Shown here: one piece after another, positions 15,508-23,663 of the stretch
Layout: the number at the start of each line of letters is the position of its first letter
Numbering within the stretch: the stretch's first letter is position 1
DNA from: ZC4RG35 sp040878345
GTDB lineage: Bacteria > Actinomycetota > Acidimicrobiia > Spongiisociales > ZC4RG35
NCBI GenBank assembly: GCA_040878345.1
Contig: JBBDML010000004.1
Location: 62,001-126,000 of the forward strand
DNA: 64,000 nt
Direction of reading: 5' to 3'
The notes under the pieces: generated by a model
What the model was told of the DNA's origin: nothing
The model's input: only the letters and a program-made list of their open reading frames with translations
The model's database searches: none
Position numbers and translations under genes: made by a program

Positions 15508-16313
15508 CAGGTGAGATGATCCGGCATGGTGGCGGCGATGATCGACCGTAGCTCCTCGTGGACCAGCCCGTTGCTGGCCACGGTGGCCCTCGCCACCAGT
15601 TGATTCGGCTGGCCCGCCTGGTCGGTGACCATCCCCCCGGCTTCGGTGACGAGGAGGGCGCCGGCGGCGACGTCCCATGGCTTCAAACCCTGGGGGCCGC
15701 CATGCTCCCAGTAGGCGTCGAAGCGGCCGGCAGCCACCCATGCCAGGTCGAGGGCTGCCGCCCCGAGATGACGGGTGCCTTGAGAGGCAGTCATCACCGC
15801 CTCCATCACCTCGAGGTAATCCCCGGCATGGAGATGACGGTCATAGGGGAAACCGGTGACCACCAGGGACCGGCTGAGAGCCGGGGTGTCGGAGACGTGG
15901 ATCGGATCCCCGTTCAGGGTGGCACCGCCTCCTGTCACCGCCACAAACTCGTCATTGCGGGCGACGTCGATGATCACCCCGACCACGGGCGCCCCCTGAT
16001 CCCAGAGTGCGACCGATACCGCCACGTGGGGGATGCGATGGACGTAGTTGACCGTCCCGTCGAGCGGGTCGACGATCCAGACCCGGCCCTGACCCCAGTC
16101 GCTCCCCCCGCTCTCCTCGCCGAGAGTCGCGTCACCGGGGAAGTGGGTGGCGATGGTGCTCATGATGGCTTTCTCGGCGTCACGGTCGACTTGTGTCACC
16201 GGGTCGACCATTCCCTTCATCTCGGTGTCGAGTGGCTGGAAGAAGCCGGCCTGGACGATGTCGGCGCCGATCCGGGCGGCCTTCTGCGCTACCCATAGGT
16301 CACCTTCCCACAT
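15507..16313 (-). CDS. Inositol monophosphatase family protein
   Basis: A 268-residue Mg-dependent phosphatase that hydrolyses inositol 1-phosphate or a related sugar phosphate. Metal-site motifs are VTQVDRDAEK, LGEESGG, WIVDPLDGTVNYVH and LKPWDVAAGALLVTEAGG. In Actinomycetota such enzymes provide inositol for phosphatidylinositol or mycothiol, or act as histidinol phosphatase; the sequence alone cannot decide. It heads a two-gene unit with the amidohydrolase. TAGAGT lies seven bases before the ATG. Confidence 0.9.
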   Translation of the reverse strand: MWEGDLWVAQKAARIGADIVQAGFFQPLDTEMKGMVDPVTQVDRDAEKAIMSTIATHFPGDATLGEESGGSDWGQGRVWIVDPLDGTVNYVHRIPHVAVSVALWDQGAPVVGVIIDVARNDEFVAVTGGGATLNGDPIHVSDTPALSRSLVVTGFPYDRHLHAGDYLEVMEAVMTASQGTRHLGAAALDLAWVAAGRFDAYWEHGGPQGLKPWDVAAGALLVTEAGGMVTDQAGQPNQLVARATVASNGLVHEELRSIIAATMPDHLT

Positions 16314-16320
16314 GACCGGG

Positions 16321-16326
16321 ACTCTA
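16321..16326 (-). promoter_or_regulatory. -10 box of inositol monophosphatase gene
   Basis: TAGAGT on the minus strand, seven bases before ATG at 16313. Confidence 0.5.
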
Positions 16327-16343
16327 AAGAACCGTCCGCTTCC

Positions 16344-16349
16344 TACCCT
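16344..16349 (+). promoter_or_regulatory. -10 box of lnt-like gene
   Basis: TACCCT, eight bases before GTG at 16358; this argues against TTG at 16349, which would overlap the box. Confidence 0.45.
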
Positions 16350-16357
16350 TGCCCGTC

Positions 16358-17851
16358 GTGGCAGCTCTTCTCCTCGTCCTGGCTGGGGCGGTGGTCTCAG
16401 TCATCGCCTTTCCCCCGTTCGGCCCGGGATGGCTGATCCTGATCGGCGCCGCCCTGTCGCTGACCGGCTTCCGCCAGGTCAGTGGTCGGGCCCATGGCCT
16501 CGTCGCCGGGTCGGTTCACGGGCTGGTCTTCTTCGGTGGCCTCATCTGGTGGATCGGAGAGCTGGGGCTGATCGCGGTGGTCCCACTGGTGATCTTCCAG
16601 GCTCTCTACCACTCGTTCTATGGCTGGTGGTTGGGTCGTTACCACGATCTGCCCGGGGAGCGGTGGCTGCTTCTCGCAGTCGGGGGCTGGGGGTTGATGG
16701 AGCTGATCCGTTATCACATCCCACTGATCGGAATGGAGTGGGGAGCCCTGGGGTACGCACTCTCCGATCAACCATGGGCCCGGTACGCCGCCCCGGTGAT
16801 AGGCACCTCCGGCATCACCATGCTGGTGGTGGCGGTGGGCGGGTTGGTTGCCTTGGAGGTGACGAGGAAGTCGTCCGGCAGGACGCGAGCCTTTGTGCTC
16901 CTGCCTCTGCTGGTGGTGGGCGGAGCTGCATCGACCCGGTTCTTCGAGGCTTACAGCTTCGGGCCGGGGGTTCCGGTTGCGATCGTCCAGGGCTCCACTC
17001 CATGCCCCTTCGAGCATTGCCCGCCCAACGAGCGACTGCGCACCTTCCGGCAGCATCTCGAGTTGACCAGGACCATTGAACCGGGCTCGGTTGATCTGGT
17101 GGTCTGGTCGGAGGGCTCCACCGGCTCGGTCAATGCCGACCCGGTCCAGAACCCCGAGGTCGGGGTGGCCATCGCCGCCGAGGCACGGCGGATCGGGGCC
17201 TGGTTCCTGATCGGATCGGATCGGACTCTGAGTGACACCGACTGGGTGAATGCCAACGTGGTCTTCAGCCCCGAAGGAGAGATCGTCGGCGAGTATCGCA
17301 AACAGCACCCGGTCCCCTTCGGGGAGTACATCCCCTTCCGCCCGCTGTTCACCTGGATCCCGGATCTGGAGCGTGTGCCACGGGACATGATCCCCGGCGA
17401 AGGCCCGGTGGTGTTCGACTTCGACGGGTACGAGCTGGGGTCGGTGATCTCTTTCGAGGGCGGATTCTCCCGTTACCCGAGACAGCATGCCCTCGCCGGG
17501 GCGAATGTCATCGTCGTGGCCACCAACGAGGGCTCCTATGGGCTGACACCCGGGTCGGACCAGTTCATCGGGATGACCCGGATGCGCGCTGCCGAGCTGA
17601 GGCTGCCGGTTGTCCATGCCGCGGTCACCGGGAAGTCGGTGGTGATCGACTTCGAGGGCGGGTTCCAGAGCGAGATGTCCGGGCTGGGGACACAGGAGGT
17701 GGTCTTCGGAGAGTTCACCCCCCGGACTCGCTCGGCCTACGCCGTCACCGGCGACGTGGTGATGACCGCCGCCGGCGTGATCGGGCTCCTCATATGGTGG
17801 CGAGCACGGGCACTGGTAGTTTCCCCCGCCCCGCCTGACGAAGAGGAGTGA
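16358..17851 (+). CDS. lnt: Apolipoprotein N-acyltransferase homologue with Cys-to-Ser change
   Basis: A 497-residue membrane protein. N-terminal hydrophobic helices (about residues 1-200) precede a nitrilase-type domain, and one more helix ends the protein (GDVVMTAAGVIGLLIWWR). Lnt adds the third acyl chain to lipoproteins. Of the catalytic triad, Glu252 (VVWSEGS) and Lys315 (YRKQHPVPFGEYIP) are in place, but the nucleophile position reads VISFEGGF: Ser365 (codon TCT) instead of the cysteine of the usual ICYE/ICFE. TCT differs from TGT by one base. Either a sequencing error, an inactive or altered enzyme, or a real variant. acs follows five bases downstream. Confidence 0.85.
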   Translation: MAALLLVLAGAVVSVIAFPPFGPGWLILIGAALSLTGFRQVSGRAHGLVAGSVHGLVFFGGLIWWIGELGLIAVVPLVIFQALYHSFYGWWLGRYHDLPGERWLLLAVGGWGLMELIRYHIPLIGMEWGALGYALSDQPWARYAAPVIGTSGITMLVVAVGGLVALEVTRKSSGRTRAFVLLPLLVVGGAASTRFFEAYSFGPGVPVAIVQGSTPCPFEHCPPNERLRTFRQHLELTRTIEPGSVDLVVWSEGSTGSVNADPVQNPEVGVAIAAEARRIGAWFLIGSDRTLSDTDWVNANVVFSPEGEIVGEYRKQHPVPFGEYIPFRPLFTWIPDLERVPRDMIPGEGPVVFDFDGYELGSVISFEGGFSRYPRQHALAGANVIVVATNEGSYGLTPGSDQFIGMTRMRAAELRLPVVHAAVTGKSVVIDFEGGFQSEMSGLGTQEVVFGEFTPRTRSAYAVTGDVVMTAAGVIGLLIWWRARALVVSPAPPDEEE

Positions 17852-17855
17852 GTGA

Positions 17856-19805
17856 ATGTCGGAGACCTTGGAGAACCTGCTCCGCGAGGACCGGACCTTT
17901 CCCCCACCCCCTGCATTCACCGCACAGGCCAACGCCGGCCCCCGCATCCATGACGAGGCCGCGGCCGACTATCTGGCCTTCTGGAAGAGAAACGCCCTGG
18001 AGCGGATCTCATGGTTCAAAGAGCCCACCGTGGTCCTCGACGACACCAACCCACCGTTCTTCAAGTGGTTCTCCGATGGCGAGCTCAACCTCTCCTACAA
18101 CTGCCTCGACCGCCATCTCGCCGATCATGGGGATCAGGTCGCATACCACTGGATCGGTGAGCCCGGCGACACCAGGACCTTGACCTATGCCGAGCTGGCC
18201 AAGGAGGTGAATCGTCTCGCCAACGGGCTGAAGAGCCTTGGGCTCGAGCGGGGCGACCGGGTGGCGATCTACATGGGGATGATCCCCGAGCTGCCCATTG
18301 CCATGCTGGCCTGCGCCCGGCTGGGCCTTGTCCACTCGGCAGTGTTCGGTGGGTTCTCCTCCGAGGCGCTCTCCAGCCGAATCCTCGACGCCGACGCCCG
18401 GTTGGTGATAACCCAGGACGGCGCCTGGCGCGGGGGGAACGTGGTCCCGCTCAAGGTGAACACCGACCGGGCCCTGGAGCAAACACCCGGGGTCGAGCAC
18501 GCAATCGTGGTGAGGAGGACTGGGCACGGGGTCGACATGACCGCGGGCCGTGACATCTGGTGGGAGGACCTGGTGACCGGCCGGTCCGATGAGTGCGAGC
18601 CGGTCTCGATGAACGCGGAGGACCCGCTCTACATCCTCTACACCTCGGGGACGACGGGGAAGCCAAAGGGGATCGTCCACACCCAAGGTGGCTATCTGGC
18701 CGGGATCGTCACCACTCATCACTACGTCTTCGACATCAAGCCGGACCGCGATGTCTATTGGTGCGCCGCCGACATCGGATGGGTGACCGGGCACAGTTAC
18801 ATCGTCTATGCCCCCCTATCCAACCGCACCACCGGGGTGATCTACGAGGGCGCCCCCAACCACCCCGACTTCGACCGGTTGTGGGGGATCATCGAGGAGT
18901 ACGGGGTGACCATCTTCTACACCGCCCCCACCGCGATCCGGTCCTTCATGAAATGGGGCGACGAGTACCCGGCCAAGCACAACCTGTCGTCGCTTCGTCT
19001 CCTGGGGACGGTGGGCGAGCCGATCAACCCCGAGGCCTGGATCTGGTACCACTTCAACATCGGCCATGAGAGGTGCCCGGTGGTCGACACCTGGTGGCAG
19101 ACCGAGACCGGGGCCATCATGATCACGCCCCTCCCCGGGGTCGTCGCCACCAAGCCGGGATCGGCCACCATCCCGTTCCCCGGGATCTTCGCCGACGTGG
19201 TCGACGACGACGGCGAGTCGGTTCCCCTGGGTGGTGGGGGCTATCTGGTGCTGACCAAGCCCTGGCCGGCACTGGCGAGGACCATCTATGGCGATGACCA
19301 GCGCTTCGTCGACACCTACTGGACACGGTTCCCCGGTCGTTACTTCCCCGGTGACGGGTGCAAGCGTGACGAGGACGGCTACTACTGGCTGTTGGGACGG
19401 GTCGACGACATCATGCTGGTGGCAGGTCACAACATCTCGACCACCGAGGTCGAGTCGGCGCTGGTCAGTCATCCGGCGGTTGCCGAGGCGGCGGTGGTGG
19501 GCCGCAAGGACGATCTCACCGGCCAGGCCATCGCGGCCTTCGTCACCCTGAAGGCCTCGGTGACAGGTGACGACGAGCTCCTGGTGACCCTCCGCGAGCA
19601 TGTGGCAACCACCCTGGGCCCGATCGCCAAGCCCAAGTCGATCGTATTCACCGGTGATCTGCCCAAGACCCGGTCGGGCAAGATCATGCGTCGCCTGCTC
19701 AAGGACATCTCCGAGAACCGCCAGCTCGGAGATGTGACCACCCTGGCCAACGCCGATATCGTCGCCGAGATAGCCGACAAGGCGAAGGTCTCCTCCGAGG
19801 ACTAG
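17856..19805 (+). CDS. acs: Acetyl-CoA synthetase (acetate-CoA ligase, AMP-forming)
   Basis: A 649-residue ligase that joins acetate, CoA and ATP to acetyl-CoA through acetyl-AMP. Motifs seen: LYILYTSGTTGKPKGIVHT (P-loop-like A3), WWQTETGAIM (A5), GRVDDIMLVAGHNISTTEVE (A8 hinge) and the acetylatable lysine in TRSGKIMRR. Length is standard. The start ATG has the ribosome site GAGGAG and follows the lnt-like stop by four bases. The last 37 bases of the gene are part of a 61-base direct repeat. Confidence 0.95.
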   Translation: MSETLENLLREDRTFPPPPAFTAQANAGPRIHDEAAADYLAFWKRNALERISWFKEPTVVLDDTNPPFFKWFSDGELNLSYNCLDRHLADHGDQVAYHWIGEPGDTRTLTYAELAKEVNRLANGLKSLGLERGDRVAIYMGMIPELPIAMLACARLGLVHSAVFGGFSSEALSSRILDADARLVITQDGAWRGGNVVPLKVNTDRALEQTPGVEHAIVVRRTGHGVDMTAGRDIWWEDLVTGRSDECEPVSMNAEDPLYILYTSGTTGKPKGIVHTQGGYLAGIVTTHHYVFDIKPDRDVYWCAADIGWVTGHSYIVYAPLSNRTTGVIYEGAPNHPDFDRLWGIIEEYGVTIFYTAPTAIRSFMKWGDEYPAKHNLSSLRLLGTVGEPINPEAWIWYHFNIGHERCPVVDTWWQTETGAIMITPLPGVVATKPGSATIPFPGIFADVVDDDGESVPLGGGGYLVLTKPWPALARTIYGDDQRFVDTYWTRFPGRYFPGDGCKRDEDGYYWLLGRVDDIMLVAGHNISTTEVESALVSHPAVAEAAVVGRKDDLTGQAIAAFVTLKASVTGDDELLVTLREHVATTLGPIAKPKSIVFTGDLPKTRSGKIMRRLLKDISENRQLGDVTTLANADIVAEIADKAKVSSED

Positions 19806-20049
19806 CCCCAGATGGCTGCGGTCAGCCAGCCGATCCCGGCCAGCCGATCCCGGCCAACCCAGGGTTCCCACAACCGCTGGGCGGTGCCCAGAGCCCAGGG
19901 TTCGATGGCTGGGCGTCCTCGCGGCGAACCCAGGGTTCCCACCACCGGTAGGCGGTGTCCAGCACCCAGGGTTCCCACCACCGCTGGCGATAGCCGACAA
20001 GGCGAAGGTCTCCTTCGAGGACTAGCCCCAGATGGCTGCGGTCAGCCAG
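19769..20049. repeat. Duplicated acs/DUF456 junction with internal 14-base repeats
   Basis: A 61-base block at 19769-19829 recurs at 19989-20049 with one mismatch. It covers the last codons of acs, the stop, and the reverse-strand C-terminus of the DUF456 gene, which once shared the stop palindrome CTAG with acs. The 160 bases between the copies hold three copies of CCCAGGGTTCCCAC (near 19859, 19929 and 19966) and a partial fourth near 19895. No gene is seen in this interval. Confidence 0.85.
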
Positions 20050-20498
20050 ACGGCGGCGATGAGGAATCCACCCCCCAACTCGATCCCGATGGAAAGGGCG
20101 ATTGCCCACAGGGTGGCCTTGGTGGCGGTGCGCGCCTGCCGAGGGCCCACTCTGACCCGCTCCAGGAGGTAGACCGCCACCGCGAAACCAAGGAGGGCTC
20201 CCACCACCGGGATCAGGAAGAAACCGGCGACGCCGACCCCGAGGGCGATCAGAAGCCTGGACCTCGGGATCCCGATCTCTCTCAGCTTCCGCCCCGGGTG
20301 GAGGTACTTGAGGATGGTGATCGCCACCCCCAGGGAGATCGCCAGCCCCATGGCCACCCAACCGGCCGCGCTCTGCTCGATCAGCGCCCACAGGACCACC
20401 GAGGCGACGATGATGAGGAGACCGGGAAGGACCACGACCACCACTCCGACCATGCCCGCCAGGATCCCGGCTCCGGCCAGCAGATCGTGGGCCCCCAT
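20022..20498 (-). CDS. DUF456 family membrane protein
   Basis: A 158-residue protein with about five hydrophobic segments. It has the family pattern of an N-terminal helix ending VVVVLPGLLIIVASVVLWAL and a glycine-rich IPVVGALLGFAVAVYL. DUF456 proteins are small membrane proteins of unknown function. ATG 20498 (MGAHDLL) is preferred over the frame's first start, because it lies 22 bases after the stop of the upstream MBL gene, with which it is probably co-transcribed. Confidence 0.75.
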   Translation of the reverse strand: MGAHDLLAGAGILAGMVGVVVVVLPGLLIIVASVVLWALIEQSAAGWVAMGLAISLGVAITILKYLHPGRKLREIGIPRSRLLIALGVGVAGFFLIPVVGALLGFAVAVYLLERVRVGPRQARTATKATLWAIALSIGIELGGGFLIAAVWLTAAIWG

Positions 20499-20520
20499 TG
20501 GTCGAGAAGCCTTGGCTTGC

Positions 20521-21327
20521 TCAGCCCAGGGTGGCAGCGAGAGCGGCCATCGCCTCTGATCCGCCCGAGGTGATCGGCTCGCCATGCCCGACCAGGATTA
20601 TCTCGTACTCGAACCCGGCCAACTTCCTGATCGAGTCGTTCGCCTGGCCCATGTCCTCGCTGAACTGGGGATTTGGCCCGGCCACCGTCCCACCGGCGCC
20701 GCTGGCGGCGTCACCGGTGACCAGGATCCCGCTCACGGCGTCCAGGACACAGACATGGCCCGGGGTGTGCCCCGGGGTCTCGATGATGTCGAGGCCGAAC
20801 ACGCTGTCGCCATCCCCGACCGCGGTGCCCGGGCGCGAGGCGACCACTTGGGCCAGGTCCCCGGCCCCCGTGTACCACCCAGCTTCGGGGGCTGCGGCCA
20901 GCACCGCCTCGAGACTCCCCTGATGGTCGTTGTGCTTATGAGTGATAACCACGTGACCCACCGCATCCCAACTCAGCCCGGCTCCCTCCAAAGCCGACTC
21001 GATCGCCCCCTCGCTGCCGGGAACACCGGCGTCGACCACCGCAGCCTCACCTCCCCGATACAGGATGTAGGCCGAGACGAACCCGAGATTCGCCCTGGCC
21101 CACTGATGCCCGGCCACTGGCTGGGTCCCGGTCGGCGACGTTGGGGGGGAGGATGAGGTCGGGGTCTCGCCTGGCGCGGTGGTCGCGCCCGCCGGGCCGG
21201 CGATGGTCGATCCTCCCGGGCGGCCTTCTGTGGCGCAGGCCGCCACGCCGAAGACCACCACCGCAAGACCCGCCTTGCCCATGTCGCGGATCAGCACTCG
21301 CCTGGTTGGGAACGGGTCGGCGAACAT
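20521..21327 (-). CDS. Exported MBL-fold hydrolase, lipoprotein
   Basis: A 268-residue protein with an arginine pair (TRRVLIRD), a hydrophobic stretch and lipobox FGVAAC, so probably a Tat- or Sec-exported lipoprotein, followed by a Ser/Thr/Pro linker. The metallo-beta-lactamase domain begins near 85: THKHNDHQGS supplies the HxHxDH zinc site, TPGHTPGHVCVL and VTGDAASG the later ligands, and GHGEPI the last His. The substrate is unknown; glyoxalase II-like and quorum-lactone-type activities are both in this superfamily. Divergent from trpB2. Confidence 0.85.
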   Translation of the reverse strand: MFADPFPTRRVLIRDMGKAGLAVVVFGVAACATEGRPGGSTIAGPAGATTAPGETPTSSSPPTSPTGTQPVAGHQWARANLGFVSAYILYRGGEAAVVDAGVPGSEGAIESALEGAGLSWDAVGHVVITHKHNDHQGSLEAVLAAAPEAGWYTGAGDLAQVVASRPGTAVGDGDSVFGLDIIETPGHTPGHVCVLDAVSGILVTGDAASGAGGTVAGPNPQFSEDMGQANDSIRKLAGFEYEIILVGHGEPITSGGSEAMAALAATLG

Positions 21328-21333
21328 CAGAGA

Positions 21334-21339
21334 ACCTTA
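21334..21339 (-). promoter_or_regulatory. -10 box of MBL hydrolase gene
   Basis: TAAGGT on the minus strand, six bases before ATG at 21327. Confidence 0.5.
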
Positions 21340-21375
21340 GGCATCGCCTCCGGGCACGCCCCAGGTCCGGGTGAG

Positions 21376-21381
21376 TACGGT
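21376..21381 (+). promoter_or_regulatory. -10 box of trpB2
   Basis: TACGGT, six bases before ATG at 21388; no ribosome site. Confidence 0.5.
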
Positions 21382-21387
21382 TCCACC

Positions 21388-22746
21388 ATGGCTACCAAGA
21401 TCATGCTTCCGGAGTCGGAGCTCCCGACCCACTGGTACAACATCGTCCCCGATCTCCCGTCGCCGCCTCCACCGGTGCTCCACCCCGGGACGCTTCAGCC
21501 GGTCGGCCCTGACGATCTGGCCCCATTGTTCCCCATGGACCTGATCCTCCAGGTCGTGTCTCGGGAGAGCTTCATCGAGATCCCGGAGGAGGTCCGTGAG
21601 ATCTACCGGTTGTGGCGCCCCACGCCCCTCTATCGGGCTCATGGCTTGGAGAAGCTGATCGGGGGCCCGGCTCGGATCTACTACAAGTACGAAGGGGTGA
21701 GCCCGGTCGGCTCGCACAAGCCCAATACCGCGGTTCCGCAGGCCTACTACAACGCCAAGGCGGGGGTCAAGAAGCTGACCACCGAGACCGGGGCCGGGCA
21801 GTGGGGGTCCGCGCTGGCATTTGCCTGCTCGTTGTTCGGCCTCGAGTGCGAGGTGTATCAGGTGAGGGCCTCCTTCGATCAGAAGCCGTATCGCAAGGCG
21901 ATGATCGAGGCATATGGCGGGACGATCTACCCGTCGCCATCTTCCAACACCAACTACGGGCGCAAGGTCCTCGAGGCGTACCCGAACAGCCCGGGCAGCC
22001 TGGGCATGGCCATAACCGAGGCAATTGAGGCGGCCGTCACCGGCGAGAACACCAAGTACTCGCTGGGGTCGGTGTTCGACTTCGTGCTGCTGCACCAGAC
22101 CGTCATCGGCGAGGAGGCCCTCAAGCAGATGGCGATGGTCGATGAGACGCCCGACGTGGTCATCGGCTGCGCCGGTGGAGGGTCCAACTTCTCCGGGTTG
22201 GCTCTCCCGTTCGTGAGGGAGAAGCTGGCGGGCCGGATGGACCCGGTGATCCGGGCCGTGGAGCCTGCTGCCGCACCGTCGATGACCAAGGGTGTCTACG
22301 AGTACGACTTCGGCGACACCGGGATGATGACACCGCTCGCCAAGATGCACACTCTGGGCCACGACTTCATCCCGGAGCCGATCCACGCCGGTGGCCTCCG
22401 CTACCACGGGATGGCACCGCTGGTGTCCCATCTCAAAGAGCTGGGCGTGATCGAGGCCGAGGCCCTGAATCAGAACGAGACCTTCCGGCGGGGCCTGCAG
22501 TTCGCCAGAGCCGAGGGGATCATCCCCGGTCCCGAGCCCACCCACGCCATTGCCTCGGCGATGACCGAGGCGGAGAGGGCGAAGGAGAACGGCGAGGAGA
22601 AGGTGATCCTCTTCAACCTCTCGGGTCACGGTCATTTCGACATGGGGGCCTACCAGTCGCACCTGGCAGGCGAGATGGTCGACTACGAGTACCCGGCGGA
22701 TAGGGTCGCCGAAGCGCTGGCACGGGTCCCGGTGGTCGCCGGCTGA
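21388..22746 (+). CDS. TrpB2-type tryptophan synthase beta-like enzyme
   Basis: A 452-residue PLP enzyme of the TrpB2 branch. It has the Schiff-base lysine Lys111 in SPVGSHKPNTA, the phosphate loop CAGGGSNFSG, and the TrpB2-type N-terminal extension and substrate loop (TETGAGQWGSALAF). TrpB2 proteins turn serine plus indole into tryptophan without needing TrpA. trpA and the other trp genes are not near, consistent with a stand-alone, indole-salvaging enzyme. The divergent neighbour is the MBL lipoprotein; both promoters look leaderless. Confidence 0.92.
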   Translation: MATKIMLPESELPTHWYNIVPDLPSPPPPVLHPGTLQPVGPDDLAPLFPMDLILQVVSRESFIEIPEEVREIYRLWRPTPLYRAHGLEKLIGGPARIYYKYEGVSPVGSHKPNTAVPQAYYNAKAGVKKLTTETGAGQWGSALAFACSLFGLECEVYQVRASFDQKPYRKAMIEAYGGTIYPSPSSNTNYGRKVLEAYPNSPGSLGMAITEAIEAAVTGENTKYSLGSVFDFVLLHQTVIGEEALKQMAMVDETPDVVIGCAGGGSNFSGLALPFVREKLAGRMDPVIRAVEPAAAPSMTKGVYEYDFGDTGMMTPLAKMHTLGHDFIPEPIHAGGLRYHGMAPLVSHLKELGVIEAEALNQNETFRRGLQFARAEGIIPGPEPTHAIASAMTEAERAKENGEEKVILFNLSGHGHFDMGAYQSHLAGEMVDYEYPADRVAEALARVPVVAG

Positions 22747-22774
22747 CGATCACGGGCCGCCGGGATCGGGGCCC

Positions 22775-23617
22775 TCATCCTCCCAGGGTGAATTGGGAAG
22801 GGCAGTCGTCTTCGCCGGGCTGGAGCGGGCGAACCAGGAGCTGGAGCTCTGCCGGGCCCTGCGAATCGGTTGGAGAGCTCCAAGTGGTCACCTGAGTCGC
22901 ATCTTCGAATGCAGCGAGCTCTGTGGCGTCGAACGCCTTGCAATCCCACTGTTCGTCGATGGCCACCCAGTCGGAGAAGTCGGTCTCGGGTAGCGGCCAA
23001 TCTCTGAGATCGGTGAACTCGGCGTTGGCAATCCCCTCACCGGCGATGACCCTGATCTTCTCAGCGACGTATGGCGTCGACTCTCGGGTCCCGGCGATGT
23101 TGTCGAGGACCGACCTCAGCTCGGCAAAGGTTCGGGTGGCCGTCGACTTGGCTCCCCCAGCCTCGAAGCCCAAGCCATAGACCGCGTACTCGTGGGTCCC
23201 GGATGCGTCCCAGTAGGTGATGACTTCGGTGGTGACGTCGGTCACGAAGTTGGTGTTGGAGTCGTCGTACTCGCTGACCATGCCGGCCAGGCCCATTCGA
23301 TCGATCATGTCCCTTATCTGGCCCATCTCCCCATCGGTGAGCTGGGTGACGAAGTAGTAGGGGAGCAGCGGGCCGGGGAAGATGGCCGGCACGGCACCCT
23401 CGGAGATCAGGCCTCCCTCGTCGGTGAGGGTGTAGACCGGCCCCCTGCCCAATACCCACCCGACCGGGGCGAAGCCACCTTCGGAGTCGATCCGAAACAG
23501 GACGCCGTCGGGGCCCCACCCGGTGTCGGGTTTGGTGGTTCCCGGGCCGGCGGCCCCACCGCATGCGGAGGCGAAGACGACCATTGCGGCGACGAGCGCG
23601 AGTGGTTTGCTTCGCAT
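22775..23617 (-). CDS. Putative lipoprotein of unknown function
   Basis: A 280-residue protein with signal peptide and lipobox (VVFASAC-GG, cysteine at 19), then GPGTTKPDTGWGPDGVLFRI. The mature part is soluble, acidic and beta-rich, with two further cysteines (WDCKAFD and EDDCPSQF). I recognise no domain. It lies alone between the trpB2 gene, with which it converges, and the class III aminotransferase gene on the same strand. Confidence 0.75.
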   Translation of the reverse strand: MRSKPLALVAAMVVFASACGGAAGPGTTKPDTGWGPDGVLFRIDSEGGFAPVGWVLGRGPVYTLTDEGGLISEGAVPAIFPGPLLPYYFVTQLTDGEMGQIRDMIDRMGLAGMVSEYDDSNTNFVTDVTTEVITYWDASGTHEYAVYGLGFEAGGAKSTATRTFAELRSVLDNIAGTRESTPYVAEKIRVIAGEGIANAEFTDLRDWPLPETDFSDWVAIDEQWDCKAFDATELAAFEDATQVTTWSSPTDSQGPAELQLLVRPLQPGEDDCPSQFTLGG

Positions 23618-23663
23618 GAGGCTTAGATGACGTCATAGACCGAGCGGTTCCCGGACATCGGGG

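Noticed and set aside
19822..20391. A 189-codon minus-strand frame with WWEPWV repeats
   Set aside because: It overlaps the DUF456 gene in another frame; the repeated residues merely translate the CCCAGGGTTCCCAC DNA repeats, so it is not taken as a gene.
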